A stretch of 64,000 bases of DNA, from contig NW_027478159.1 in NCBI RefSeq assembly GCF_051020975.1, forward strand, positions 6,340,501 through 6,404,500, in the 5' to 3' direction. How positions within the stretch are numbered: position 1 is the stretch's first letter; each line of letters starts with the position of its first letter. The notes beneath the pieces are model-generated. The model was not told the DNA's origin, ran no database searches, and was given only the letters and a program-made list of their open reading frames with translations. This DNA is from Osmia lignaria lignaria (taxonomy: Eukaryota > Arthropoda > Insecta > Hymenoptera > Megachilidae). A program made the translations under genes and the position numbers. Of the stretch, positions 49,560-62,752 are shown piece by piece.

Positions 49560-52500
49560 GATCAGATGCGTAGTTCTCGAGATATATCGAGATATTTAAA
49601 AGTTCCGAAGCTGCACCAACATAATAGAGATACAGAAACACCGTGGCCCCTTTCTTTGAGATAACTCTGCACTAGTGCGAGCCGCAAATGCCACTTCCAG
49701 CTTAGCTGTGCAGAAGAAGAACAACAAGAAGAAGAAATATCTCGAAATATGTCCGTTAGGCCCCTTCCCTTGAGATAAATGTGCAAATATCTCGGAAACG
49801 AAGCGAGCTGTGGCAAAATGTTAAGAGACCTTTTTTGTAGAGAATTAAGTTTCCTACTTTTTATGTTCTATCATATTTTTTGATCAGATGCGTAGATCTC
49901 GAGATATATCAAGATATTTAAAAGTTCCGAAGCCGCACCAACATAATAGAGATACAGAAACACCGTGGCCCCATTCTTTGAGATAACTCTGCACTATTGC
50001 GAGCTGCAGATGCCACTTCCAGCTTAGCTGTGCAGAAGAAGAACAACAAGAAGAAGAAATATCTCGAAATATGTCCGTCAGGCCCCTTCCCTTGAGATAA
50101 ATGTGCAAATATCTCGGAAACGAAGCGAGCTATGGCAAAATGTTGAGAGACCTTTTTTGTAGAGAATTAAGTTGTCTACTTTTTATGTTCCATGATATTT
50201 TTTGATCAGATGCGTAGTTCTCGAGATATATCAAGATATTTAAAAGTCCGAAGCTGCACCAACATAATAGAGATACAGAAACACCGTGGCCCCTTTCTTT
50301 GAGATAACTCTGCACTATTGCGAGCTGGAAATGCCACTTCCAGTTTAGCTGTGCAGAAGAAGAACAACAAGAAGAAGAAATATCTCGAAATATGTCCGTC
50401 AGGCCCCTTCCCTTGAGATAAATCTGCAAATATCTCGGAAACGAAGCGAGCTATGGCAAAATGTTAAGAGACCTTTTTTATGGAGAATTAAGTTTGCTAC
50501 TTTTTATGTTCTATGATATTTTTTGATCAGATGCGTAGTTCTGGAGATATATCAAGATATTTAAAAGTTCCGAAGCCGCACCAACATAATAGAGATACAG
50601 AAACACCGTGGCCCCTTTCTTTGAGATAACTCTGCACTATTGCGAGCCGCAAATGCCACTTCCAGCATAGCTGTGCAGAAGAAGAACAACAAGAAGAAGA
50701 AATATCTCGATATATGTCCGTCAGGCCCCTTCCCTTGAGATAAATCTGCAAATATCTCGGAAACGAAGCGAGCTATGGCAAAATGTTAAGAGACGTTTTT
50801 TGTAGAGAATTATGTTTCCTACAATTTATGTTCTATGATATTTTTTGATCAGAAGCGTAGTTCTCGAGATATATCAAGATATTTAAAAGTTCCGAAGCCG
50901 CACCAACATAATAGAGATACAGAAACACCGTGGCCCCATTCTTTGAGATAACTCTGCACTATTGCGAGCTGCAAATGCCACTTCCAGCTTAGCTGTGCAG
51001 AAGAAGAACAACAAGAAGAAGAAATATCTCGAAATATGTCCGTCAGGCCCCTTCCCTTGAGATAGATGTGCAAATATCTCGGAAACGAAGCGAGCTATGG
51101 CAAAATGTTGAGAGACCTTTTTTGTAGAGAATTAAGTTTTCTACTTTTTATGTTCCATGATATTTTTTGATCAGATGCTTAGTTCTCGAGATATATCAAG
51201 ATATTTAAAAGTCCGAAGCTGCACCAACATAATAGAGATACAGAAACACCGTGGCCCCTTTCTTTGAGATAACTCTGCACTATTGCGAGCTGCAAATGCC
51301 ACTTCCAGCTTCGCTGTGCAGAAGAAGAACAACAAGAAGAAGAAATATCTCGAAATATGTCCGTCAGGCCCCTTCCCTTGAGATAAATCTGCAAGTATCT
51401 CGGAAACGAAGCGAGCTATGGCAAAGTGTTAAGAGACCTTTTTTGTAGCGAATTAAGTTTGCTACTTTTTATGTTCTATGATATTTTTTGATCAGATGCG
51501 TAGTTCTCGAGATATATCAAGATATTTAACAGTTCCGAAGCCGCACCAACATAATAGAGATACAGAAACACCGTGGCCCCTTTCTTTGAGATAACTCTGC
51601 ACTATTGCGAGCTGGAAATGCCACTTCCAGTTTAGCTGTGCAGAAGAAGAACAACAAGAAGAAGAAATATCTCGAAATATGTCCGTCAGGCCCCTTCCCT
51701 TGAGATAAATCTGCAAATATCTCGGAAACGAAGCGAGCTATGGCAAAATGTTAAGAGACCTTTTTTATGGAGAATTAAGTTTGCTACTTTTTATGTTCTA
51801 TGATATTTTTTGATCAGATGCGTAGTTCTGGAGATATATCAAGATATTTAAAAGTTCCGAAGCCGCACCAACATAATAGAGATACAGAAACACCGTGGCC
51901 CCTTTCTTTGAGATAACTCTGCACTATTGCGAGCCGCAAATGCCACTTCCAGCATAGCTGTGCAGAAGAAGAACAACAAGAAGAAGAAATATCTCGATAT
52001 ATGTCCGTCAGGCCCCTTCCCTTGAGATAAATCTGCAAATATCTCGGAAACGAAGCGAGCTATGGCAAAATGTTAAGAGACGTTTTTTGTAGAGAATTAT
52101 GTTTCCTACAATTTATGTTCTATGATATTTTTTGATCAGAAGCGTAGTTCTCGAGATATATCAAGATATTTAAAAGTTCCGAAGCCGCACCAACATAATA
52201 GAGATACAGAAACACCGTGGCCCCATTCTTTGAAATAACTCTGCACTATTGCGAGCTGCAAATGCCACTTCCAGCTTAGCTGTGCAGAAGAAGAACAACA
52301 AGAAGAAGAAATATCTCGAAATATGTCCGTCAGGCCCCTTCCCTTGAGATAGATGTGCAAATATCTCGGAAACGAAGCGAGCTATGGCAAAATGTTGAGA
52401 GACCTTTTTTGTAGAGAATTAAGTTTTCTACTTTTTATGTTCCATGATATTTTTTGATCAGATGCGTAGTTCTCGAGATATATCAAGATATTTAAAAGTC

Positions 52501-53098
52501 CGAAGCTGCACCAACATAATAGAGATACAGAAACACCGTGGCCCCTTTCTTTGAGATAACTCTGCACTATTGCGAGCTGCAAATGCCACTTCCAGCTTCG
52601 CTGTGCAGAAGAAGAACAACAAGAAGAAGAAATATCTCGAAATATGTCCGTCAGGCCCCTTCCCTTGAGATAAATCTGCAAGTATCTCGGAAACGAAGCG
52701 AGCTATGGCAAAGTGTTAAGAGACCTTTTTTGTAGCGAATTAAGTTTGCTACTTTTTATGTTCTATGATATTTTTTGATCAGATGCGTAGTTCTCGAGAT
52801 ATATCAAGATATTTAACAGTTCCGAAGCCGCACCAACATAATAGAGATACAGAAACACCGTGGCCCCTTTCTTTGAGATAACTCTGCACTATTGCGAGCT
52901 GGAAATGCCACTTCCAGTTTAGCTGTGCAGAAGAAGAACAACAAGAAGAAGAAATATCTCGAAATATGTCCGTCAGGCCCCTACCCTTGAGATAAATCTG
53001 CAAATATCTCGGAAACGAAGCGAGCTATGGCAAAATGTTAAGAGACCTTTTTTGTAGAGAATTACGTTTCCTACTTTTTATGTTCTATGATACTTTCT
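49560..53098 (+). repeat. 7-unit HOR copy with an internal 4-unit duplication
   Basis: 49560-51811 is seven units (2252 bp) with the same order as the HOR at 56640. Its last four units, 50525-51811, are then repeated at 51812-53098 (1287 bp). Markers of the 4-unit block are TTCTGGAGAT, CAGCATAGC, CTCGATATATG, CCCCATTC, GATAGATGTGC, AAAGTCCGAAGCTGC, AGCTTCGCTG, GCAAGTATCTCGG, TAGCGAATTAAG and TTAACAGTTCC. Differences between the 4-unit copies include GATGCTTAG/GATGCGTAG, TTTGAGATAAC/TTTGAAATAAC and CCCTTCCC/CCCTACCC. The AGCTTCGCTG, AAGTATC and AACAGTT markers are missing from the copies at 56.6-62.8 kb. Confidence 0.9.
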
Positions 53099-53742
53099 GA
53101 TCAGATGCATAGTTCTCGAGATATATCAAGATATTTAAAAGTTCCGAAGCCGCACCAACATAATAGAGTTACAGAAACACCGTGGCCCCTTTCTTTGAGA
53201 TAACTCTGCACTATTGCGAGCTGCAAATGCCACTTCCAGCTTAGCTGTGCAGAAGAAGAACAACAAGAAGAAGAAATATCTCGAAATATGTCCGTCAGGC
53301 CCCTTCCCTTGAGATAAATCTGCATATATCTCGGAAACGAAGCGAGCTATGGCAAAATGTTAAGAGACCTTTTTTGTAGAGAATTATGTTTCCTACAATC
53401 TATGTTCTATAATATTTTTTGATCAGAAGCGTAGGTTTCGAGATATATCGAGATATTTAAAAGATGCGAAGCCGCACCAACATAATAGAGATACAGAAAC
53501 ACAGTGGCCCCTTTCTTTGAGATAACTATGCACTATTGCGAGCTGCAAATGCCACTTCCAGCTTAGCTGTGCAGAAGAAGAACAACAAGAAGAAGAAATA
53601 TCTCGAAATATGTCCGTCAGGCCCCTTCCCTTGAGATAAATCTGCAAATATCTCGGAAACGAAGCGAGCTATGGCAAAATGTTAAGAGACCTTATTTGTA
53701 GAGAATTAAGTTTCCTACTTTTTATGTTCTATGATATTATTT

Positions 53743-55030
53743 GATCAGATGCGTAGTTCTCAAGATATATCAAGATATTTAAGAGTTCCGAAGCCGCACC
53801 AACGTAATAGAGATACAGAAACACCGTGGCCCCTTTCTTTGAGATAACTCTGCACTATTGCGAGCTGCAAATGCCACTTCCAGCTTAGCTGTGCAGAAGA
53901 AGAACAACAAGAAGAAGAAATATCTCGAAATATGTCCGTCAGGCCCCTTCCCTTGAGATAAATCTGCATATATTTCGGAAACGAAGCGAGCTATGGCAAA
54001 ATCTTAAGAGACCTTTTTCGTAGAGAATTATGTTTCCTACAATTTATGTTCTATAATATTTTTTGATCAGAAGCGTAGTTTTCGAGATATATCGAGATAT
54101 TTAAAAGTTCCGAAGCCGCACCAACGTAATAGAGATACAGAAACACCGTGACCCCTTTCTTTGAGATAACTCTGCACTATTGCGAGCTGCAAATGCCACT
54201 TCCAGCTTAGCTGTGCAGAAGAAGAACAACAAGAAGAAGAAATATCTCGAAATATGTCCGTCAGGCCCCTTCCCTTGAGATAAATCTGCAAATATCTCGG
54301 AAACGAAGCGAGCTATGGCAAAATGTTAAGATACCTTATTTGTAGAGAATTAAGTTTCCTACTTTTTATGTTCTATGATATTATTTGATCAGATGCGTAG
54401 TTCTCGAGATATATCAAGATATTTAAAAGTTCCGAAGCCGCACCAACATGATAGAGATACAGAAACACCGTGGCCCCTTTCTTTGAGATAACTCTGCACT
54501 ATTGCGAGCTGCAAATGCCACTTCCAGCTTAGCTGTGCAGAAGAAGAACAACAAGAAGAAGAAATATCTCGAAATATGTCCGTCAGGCCCCTTCCCTTGA
54601 GATAAATCTGCATATATCTCGGAAACGAAGCGAGCTATGGCAAAATCTTAAGAGACCTTTTTTGTAGAGAATTATGTTTCCTACAATTTATGTTCTATAA
54701 TATTTTTTGATCAGAAGCGTAGTTTTCGAGATATATCGAGATATTTAAAAGTTCCGAAGCCGCACCAACGTAATAGAGATACAGAAACACCGTGGCCCCT
54801 TTCTTTGAGATAACTCTGCACTATTGCGAGCTGCAAATGCCACTTCCAGCTTAGCTGTGCAGAAGAAGAACAACAAGAAGAAGAAATATCTCGAAATATG
54901 TCCGTCAGGACCCTTCCCTTGAGATAAATCTGCAAATATCTCGGAAACGAAGCGAGCTATGGCAAAATGTTGAGAGACCTTTTTTGTAGAGAATTATGTT
55001 CCCTACAATTTACGTTCTATGATATTTTTT
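53743..55030 (+). repeat. 2-unit tandem repeat, 644 bp, diverged
   Basis: Units at 53743 and 54387 share ATTATTTGATCAG, GCATATAT...TCGG and AAATCTTAAG. Units at 54065 and 54709 share TTCTATAATATTT, a type B junction and CACCAACGTAATAG. Differences are more frequent than in the other HORs (CTCAAG/CTCGAG, AAGAGTT/AAAAGTT, GTGACCCC/GTGGCCCC, GTCAGGCC/GTCAGGACC), so this is an older or converted pair. Confidence 0.65.
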
Positions 55031-56639
55031 GATCAGAAGCGTAGTTTTCGAGATATATCGAGATATTTAAAAGATCCGAGGCCGCACCAACATAATAGAG
55101 ATACAGAAACACTGTGGCCCCATTCTTTGAGATAACTCTGCACTACTGCGAGCTGCAAATGCCACTTCCAGCTTAGCTGTGCAGAAGAAGAACAACAAGA
55201 AGAAGAAATATCTCGAAATATGTCCGTCAGTCCCCTTCCCTTGAGATAAACCTGCAAATATCTCGGAAACGAAGCGAGCTATGGCAAAATGTTAAGAGAC
55301 CTTTTTTGTAGAGAATTAAGTTTCCTACTTTTTATGTTCTATGATATTTTTCGATCAGATGCGTAGTTCTCGAGATATATCAAGATATTTAAAAGTTCCG
55401 AAGCCGCACCAACATAATAGAGATACAGAAACACCGTGGCCCCTTTCTTTGCGATAACTCTGCACTATTGCGAGCTGCAAATGCCACTTCCAGCTTAGCT
55501 GTGCAGAAGAAGAACAACAAGAAGAGGAAATATCTCGAAATATGTCCGTCAGGCCCCTTCCCTTGAGATAAATCTGCAAATATCTTGGAAACGAAGCGAG
55601 CTATGGCAAAATGTTAAGAGACCTTATTTGTAGAGAATTAAGTTTCCTACTTTTTATGTTCTATGATATTATTTGATCAGATGCGTAGTTCTCGAGATAT
55701 ATCAAGATATTTAAAAGTTCCGAAGCCGCACCAACATAATAGAGATACAGAAACACCGTGGCCCCTTTCTTTGAGATAACTCTGCACTATTGCGAGCTGC
55801 AAATGCCACTTCCAGCTTAGCTGTGCAGAAGAAGAACAACAAGAAGAAGAAATATCTCGAAATATGTCCGTCAGGCCCCTTCCCTTGAGATAAATCTGCA
55901 CATATCTCGGAAACGAAGCGAGCTATGGCAAAATGTTAAGAGACCTTTTTTGTAGAGAATTAAGTTTCCTACTTTTTATGTTCTATGATATTTTTTGATC
56001 AGATGCGTAGTTCTCGAGATATATAAAGATATTTAAAAGTTCCGAAGCCGCACCAACATAATAGAGATACAGAAACACCGTGGCCCCTTTCTTTGAGATA
56101 ACTCTGCACTATTGCGAGCTGGAAATGCCACTTCCAGTTCAGCTGTGCAGAAGAAGAACAACAAGAAGAAGAAATATCCCGAAATATGTCCGTCAGGCCC
56201 CTTCCCTTGAGATATATCTGCAAATATCTCGGAAACGAAACGAGCTATGGCAAAATCTTAAGAGACCTTTTTTGTAGAGAATTATGTTTCCTACAATTTA
56301 CGTTCTATGATATTTTTTGATCAGAAGCGTAGTTTTCGAGATATATCCAGATATTTAAAAGTTCGAAGCGGCACCAACATAATAGAGATACAGAAACACC
56401 GTGGCCCCTTTCTTTGAGGTAACTCTGCACTATTGCGAGCTGCAAATGCCACTTCCAGCTTAGCTGTGCAGAAGAAGAACAACAAGAAGAAGAAATATCT
56501 CGAAATATGTCCGTGAGGCCCCTTCCCTTGAGATAAATCTGCAAATATCTCGGAAACGAAGCGAGCTATGGCAAAATGTTAAGATACCTTTTTTGTAGAG
56601 AATTAAGTTTCCTACTTTTTATGTTCTATGATATTTTTT
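55031..56639 (+). repeat. Satellite units, mixed, related to 46-49 kb
   Basis: Five units. Those at 55031 and 55353 resemble 47306 and 47628 (GATCCGAGGCC, ACACTGTGG, GTCAGTCCCC, TTTGCGATAAC). The unit at 55675 resembles 49238 (ATTATTTGATCAG). The unit at 56319 is 321 bp because AGTTCCGAAG has become AGTTCGAAG, a deletion found nowhere else in the window; it also has GAAGCGGCACC and GAGGTAAC. No other content is seen. Confidence 0.8.
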
Positions 56640-59600
56640 GATCAGATGCGTAGTTCTCGAGATATATCGAGATATTTAAAAGTTCCGAAGCTGCACCAAC
56701 ATAATAGAGATACAGAAACACCGTGGCCCCTTTCTTTGAGATAACTCTGCACTAGTGCGAGCCGCAAATGCCACTTCCAGCTTAGCTGTGCAGAAGAAGA
56801 ACAACAAGAAGAAGAAATATCTCGAAATATGTCCGTTAGGCCCCTTCCCTTGAGATAAATGTGCAAATATCTCGGAAACGAAGCGAGCTATGGCAAAATG
56901 TTAAGAGACCTTTTTTGTAGAGAATTAAGTTTCCTACTTTTTATGTTCTATCATATTTTTTGATCAGATGCGTAGATCTCGAGATATATCAAGATATTTA
57001 AAAGTTCCGAAGCCGCACCAACATAATAGAGATACAGAAACACCGTGGCCCCATTCTTTGAGATAACTCTGCACTATTGCGAGCTGCAAATGCCACTTCC
57101 AGCTTAGCTGTGCAGAAGAAGAACAACAAGAAGAAGAAATATCTCGAAATATGTCCGTCAGGCCCCTTCCCTTGAGATAAATGTGCAAATATCTCGGAAA
57201 CGAAGCGAGCTATGGCAAAATGTTGAGAGACCTTTTTTGTAGAGAATTAAGTTGTCTACTTTTTATGTTCCATGATATTTTTTGATCACATGCGTAGTTC
57301 TCGAGATATATCAAGATATTTAAAAGTCCGAAGCTGCACCAACATAATAGAGATACAGAAACACCGTGGCCCCTTTCTTTGAGATAACTCTGCACTATTG
57401 CGAGCTGGAAATGCCACTTCCAGTTTAGCTGTGCAGAAGAAGAACAACAAGAAGAAGAAATATCTCGAAATATGTCCGTCAGGCCCCTTCCCTTGAGATA
57501 AATCTGCAAATATCTCGGAAACGAAGCGAGCTATGGCAAAATGTTAAGAGACCTTTTTTATGGAGAATTAAGTTTGCTACTTTTTATGTTCTATGATATT
57601 TTTTGATCAGATGCGTAGTTCTGGAGATATATCAAGATATTTAAAAGTTCCGAAGCCGCACCAACATAATAGAGATACAGAAACACCGTGGCCCCTTTCT
57701 TTGAGATAACTCTGCACTATTGCGAGCCGCAAATGCCACTTCCAGCATAGCTGTGCAGAAGAAGAACAACAAGAAGAAGAAATATCTCGATATATGTCCG
57801 TCAGGCCCCTTCCCTTGAGATAAATCTGCAAATATCTCGGAAACGAAGCGAGCTATGGCAAAATGTTAAGAGACGTTTTTTGTAGAGAATTATGTTTCCT
57901 ACAATTTATGTTCTATGATATTTTTTGATCAGAAGCGTAGTTCTCGAGATATATCAAGATATTTAAAAGTTCCGAAGCCGCACCAACATAATAGAGATAC
58001 AGAAACACCGTGGCCCCATTCTTTGAGATAACTCTGCACTATTGCGAGCTGCAAATGCCACTTCCAGCTTAGCTGTGCAGAAGAAGAACAACAAGAAGAA
58101 GAAATATCTCGAAATATGTCCGTCAGGCCCCTTCCCTTGAGATAGATGTGCAAATATCTCGGAAACGAAGCGAGCTATGGCAAAATGTTGAGAGACCTTT
58201 TTTGTAGAGAATTAAGTTTTCTACTTTTTATGTTCCATGATATTTTTTGATCAGATGCGTAGTTCTCGAGATATATCAAGATATTTAAAAGTCCGAAGCT
58301 GCACCAACATAATAGAGATACAGAAACACCGTGGCCCCTTTCTTTGAGATAACTCTGCACTATTGCGAGCTGCAAATGCCACTTCCAGCATAGCTGTGCA
58401 GAAGAAGAACATCAAGAAGAAGAAATATCTCGAAATATGTCCGTCAGGCCCCTTCCCTTGAGATAAATCTGCAAATATCTCGGAAACGAAGAGAGCTATG
58501 GCAAAATGTTAAGAGACCTTTTTTGTAGAGAATTAAGTTTCCTACTTTTTATGTTCTATGATATTTTTTGGTCAGATGCGTAGTTCCCGAGATATGTCAA
58601 GATATTTAAAAGTTCCGAAGCCGCACCAACATAATAGAGATGCAGAAACACCGTGGCCCCTTTCTTTGAGATAACTCTGCACTATTGCGAGCTGGAAATG
58701 CCACTTCCAGTTTAGCTGTGCAGAAGAAGAACAACAAGAAGAAGAAATATCTCGAAATATGTCCGTCAGGCCCCTTCCCTTGAGATAAATCTGCAAATAC
58801 CTCGGAAACGAAGCGAGCTATGGCAAAATGTTAAGAGACCTTTTTTGTAGAGAATTAAGTTTCCTACTTTTTATGTTCTATGATACTTTCTGATCAGATG
58901 CGTAGTTCTCGAGATATATCAAGATATTTAAAAGTTCCGAAGCCGCACCAACATAATAGAGATACAGAAACACCGTGGCCCCTTTCTTTGAGATAACTCT
59001 GCACTAGTGCGAGCCGCAAATGCCACTTCCAGCTTAGCTGTGCAGAAGAAGAACAACAAGAAGAAGAAATATCTCGAAATATGTCCGTTAGGCCCCTTCC
59101 CTTGAGATAAATGTGCAAATATCTCGGAAACGAAGCGAGCTATGGCAAAATGTTAAGAGACCTTTTTTGTAGAGAATTAAGTTTCCTACTTTTTATGTTC
59201 TATCATATTTTTTGATCAGATGCGTAGATCTCGAGATATATCAAGATATTTAAAAGTTCCGAAGCCGCACCAACATAATAGAGATACAGAAACACCGTGG
59301 CCCCATTCTTTGAGATAACTCTGCACTATTGCGAGCTGCAAATGCCACTTCCAGCTTAGCTGTGCAGAAGAAGAACAACAAGAAGAAGAAATATCTCGAA
59401 ATATGTCCGTCAGGCCCCTTCCCTTGAGATAAATGTGCAAATATCTCGGAAACGAAGCGAGCTATGGCAAAATGTTGAGAGACCTTTTTTGTAGAGAATT
59501 AAGTTGTCTACTTTTTATGTTCCATGATATTTTTTGATCAGATGCGTAGTTCTCGAGATATATCAAGATATTTAAAAGTCCGAAGCTGCACCAACATAAT

Positions 59601-62600
59601 AGAGATACAGAAACACCGTGGCCCCTTTCTTTGAGATAACTCTGCACTATTGCGAGCTGGAAATGCCACTTCCAGTTTAGCTGTGCAGAAGAAGAACAAC
59701 AAGAAGAAGAAATATCTCGAAATATGTCCGTCAGGCCCCTTCCCTTGAGATAAATCTGCAAATATCTCGGAAACGAAGCGAGCTATGGCAAAATGTTAAG
59801 AGACCTTTTTTATGGAGAATTAAGTTTGCTACTTTTTATGTTCTATGATATTTTTTGATCAGATGCGTAGTTCTGGAGATATATCAAGATATTTAAAAGT
59901 TCCGAAGCCGCACCAACATAATAGAGATACAGAAACACCGTGGCCCCTTTCTTTGAGATAACTCTGCACTATTGCGAGCCGCAAATGCCACTTCCAGCAT
60001 AGCTGTGCAGAAGAAGAACAACAAGAAGAAGAAATATCTCGATATATGTCCGTCAGGCCCCTTCCCTTGAGATAAATCTGCAAATATCTCGGAAACGAAG
60101 CGAGCTATGGCAAAATGTTAAGAGACGTTTTTTGTAGAGAATTATGTTTCCTACAATTTATGTTCTATGATATTTTTTGATCAGAAGCGTAGTTCTCGAG
60201 ATATATCAAGATATTTAAAAGTTCCGAAGCCGCACCAACATAATAGAGATACAGAAACACCGTGGCCCCATTCTTTGAGATAACTCTGCACTATTGCGAG
60301 CTGCAAATGCCACTTCCAGCTTAGCTGTGCAGAAGAAGAACAACAAGAAGAAGAAATATCTCGAAATATGTCCGTCAGGCCCCTTCCCTTGAGATAGATG
60401 TGCAAATATCTCGGAAACGAAGCGAGCTATGGCAAAATGTTGAGAGACCTTTTTTGTAGAGAATTAAGTTTTCTACTTTTTATGTTCCATGATATTTTTT
60501 GATCAGATGCGTAGTTCTCGAGATATATCAAGATATTTAAAAGTCCGAAGCTGCACCAACATAATAGAGATACAGAAACACCGTGGCCCCTTTCTTTGAG
60601 ATAACTCTGCACTATTGCGAGCTGCAAATGCCACTTCCAGCATAGCTGTGCAGAAGAAGAACAACAAGAAGAAGAAATATCTCGAAATATGTCCGTCAGG
60701 CCCCTTCCCTTGAGATAAATCTGCAAATATCTCGGAAACGAAGAGAGCTATGGCAAAATGTTAAGAGACCTTTTTTGTAGAGAATTAAGTTTCCTACTTT
60801 TTATGTTCTATGATATTTTTTGGTCAGATGCGTAGTTCCCGAGATATGTCAAGATATTTAAAAGTTCCGAAGCCGCACCAACATAATAGAGATGCAGAAA
60901 CACCGTGGCCCCTTTCTTTGAGATAACTCTGCACTATTGCGAGCTGGAAATGCCACTTCCAGTTTAGCTGTGCAGAAGAAGAACAACAAGAAGAAGAAAT
61001 ATCTCGAAATATGTCCGTCAGGCCCCTTCCCTTGAGATAAATCTGCAAATACCTCGGAAACGAAGCGAGCTATGGCAAAATGTTAAGAGACCTTTTTTGT
61101 AGAGAATTAAGTTTCCTACTTTTTATGTTCTATGACACTTTCTGATCAGATGCGTAGTTCTCGAGATATATCAAGATATTTAAAAGTTCCGAAGCCGCAC
61201 CAACATAATAGAGATACAGAAACACCGTGGCCCCTTTCTTTGAGATAACTCTGCACTATTGCGAGTTGCAAATGCCACTTCCAGCTTAGCTGTGCAGAAG
61301 AAGAACAACAAGAAGAAGAAATATCTCGAAATATGTCCGTCAGGCCCCTTCCCTTGAGATAAATCTGCAAATATCTCGGAAACGAAGCGAGCTATGGCAA
61401 AATGTTAAGAGACCTTTTTTGTAGAGAATTAAGTTTCCTACTTTTTATGTTCTATGATATTTTTTGATCAGATGCGTAGATCTCGAGATATATCAAGATA
61501 TTTAAAAGTTCCGAAGCCGCACCAACATAATAGAGATACAGAAACACCGTGGCCCCATTCTTTGAGATAACTCTGCACTATTGCGAGCTGCAAATGCCAC
61601 TTCCAGCTTAGCTGTGCAGAAGAAGAACAACAAGAAGAAGAAATATCTCGAAATATGTCCGTCAGGCCCCTTCCCTTGAGATAAATGTGCAAATATCTCG
61701 GAAACGAAGCGAGCTATGGCAAAATGTTGAGAGACCTTTTTTGTAGAGAATTAAGTTGTCTACTTTTTATGTTCCATGATATTTTTTGATCAGATGCGTA
61801 GTTCTCGAGATATATCAAGATATTTAAAAGTCCGAAGCTGCACCAACATAATAGAGATACAGAAACACCGTGGCCCCTTTCTTTGAGATAACTCTGCACT
61901 ATTGCGAGCTGGAAATGCCACTTCCAGTTTAGCTGTGCAGAAGAAGAACAACAAGAAGAAGAAATATCTCGAAATATGTCCGTCAGGCCCCTTCCCTTGA
62001 GATAAATCTGCAAATATCTCGGAAACGAAGCGAGCTATGGCAAAATGTTAAGAGACCTTTTTTATGGAGAATTAAGTTTGCTACTTTTTAAGTTCTATGA
62101 TATTTTTTGATCAGATGCGTAGTTCTGGAGATATATCAAGATATTTAAAAGTTCCGAAGCCGCACCAACATAATAGAGATACAGAAACACCGTGGCCCCT
62201 TTCTTTGAGATAACTCTGCACTATTGCGAGCCGCAAATGCCACTTCCAGCATAGCTGTGCAGAAGAAGAACAACAAGAAGAAGAAATATCTCGATATATG
62301 TCCGTCAGGCCCCTTCCCTTGAGATAAATCTGCAAATATCTCGGAAACGAAGCGAGCTATGGCAAAATGTTAAGAGACGTTTTTTGTAGAGAATTATGTT
62401 TCCTACAATTTATGTTCTATGATATTTTTTGATCAGAAGCGTAGTTCTCGAGATATATCAAGATATTTAAAAGTTCCGAAGCCGCACCAACATAATAGAG
62501 ATACAGAAACACCGTGGCCCCATTCTTTGAGATAACTCTGCACTATTGCGAGCTGCAAATGCCACTTCCAGCTTAGCTGTGCAGAAGAAGAACAACAAGA

Positions 62601-62752
62601 AGAAGAAATATCTCGAAATATGTCCGTCAGGCCCCTTCCCTTGAGATAAATCTGCAAATATCTCGGAAACGAAGCGAGCTATGGCAAAATGTTAAGAGAC
62701 CTTTTTTGTAGAGAATTAAGTTTCCTACTTTTTATGTTCTATGATATTTTTT
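56640..62752 (+). repeat. 7-unit higher-order repeat, 2252 bp, two full copies and a partial third
   Basis: Copies start at 56640, 58892 and 61144; the third keeps five units. Unit markers in order: (1) GCGAGCCGC with GTCCGTTAGG and AAATGTGC; (2) GTAGATCTCG, CCCCATTC, GTTGTCTAC, GTTCCATG; (3) AAAGTCCGAAGCTGC, complete stem-loop, TTTTTTATGGAG, GTTTGCTAC; (4) TTCTGGAGAT, CAGCATAGC, CTCGATATATG, GACGTTTTTTG; (5) CCCCATTC, GATAGATGTGC, GTTTTCTAC; (6) AAAGTCCGAAGCTGC, CAGCATAGC, GAAGAGAGC; (7) GGTCAGATG, GTTCCCGAG, GATGCAG, AATACCTCGG, then a CTTTCTGATCAG junction. Units 3 and 6 are 321 bp, giving 7 x 322 - 2. Copies 1 and 2 differ at only about half a dozen sites I noticed (for example GATCACATG/GATCAGATG, AACATCAAG/AACAACAAG). 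Unit 1 of copy 3 is replaced by a common unit with GCGAGTTGC. Confidence 0.94.

Noticed and set aside
50130..50429. Longer 99-codon minus-strand frames at 50130, 52382, 57210, 59462, 60427 and 61714
   Set aside because: They exist only because the one-base deletion in AAAGTCCGAAG shifts the common frame past its usual stop. Their extra residues are satellite sequence in another frame.
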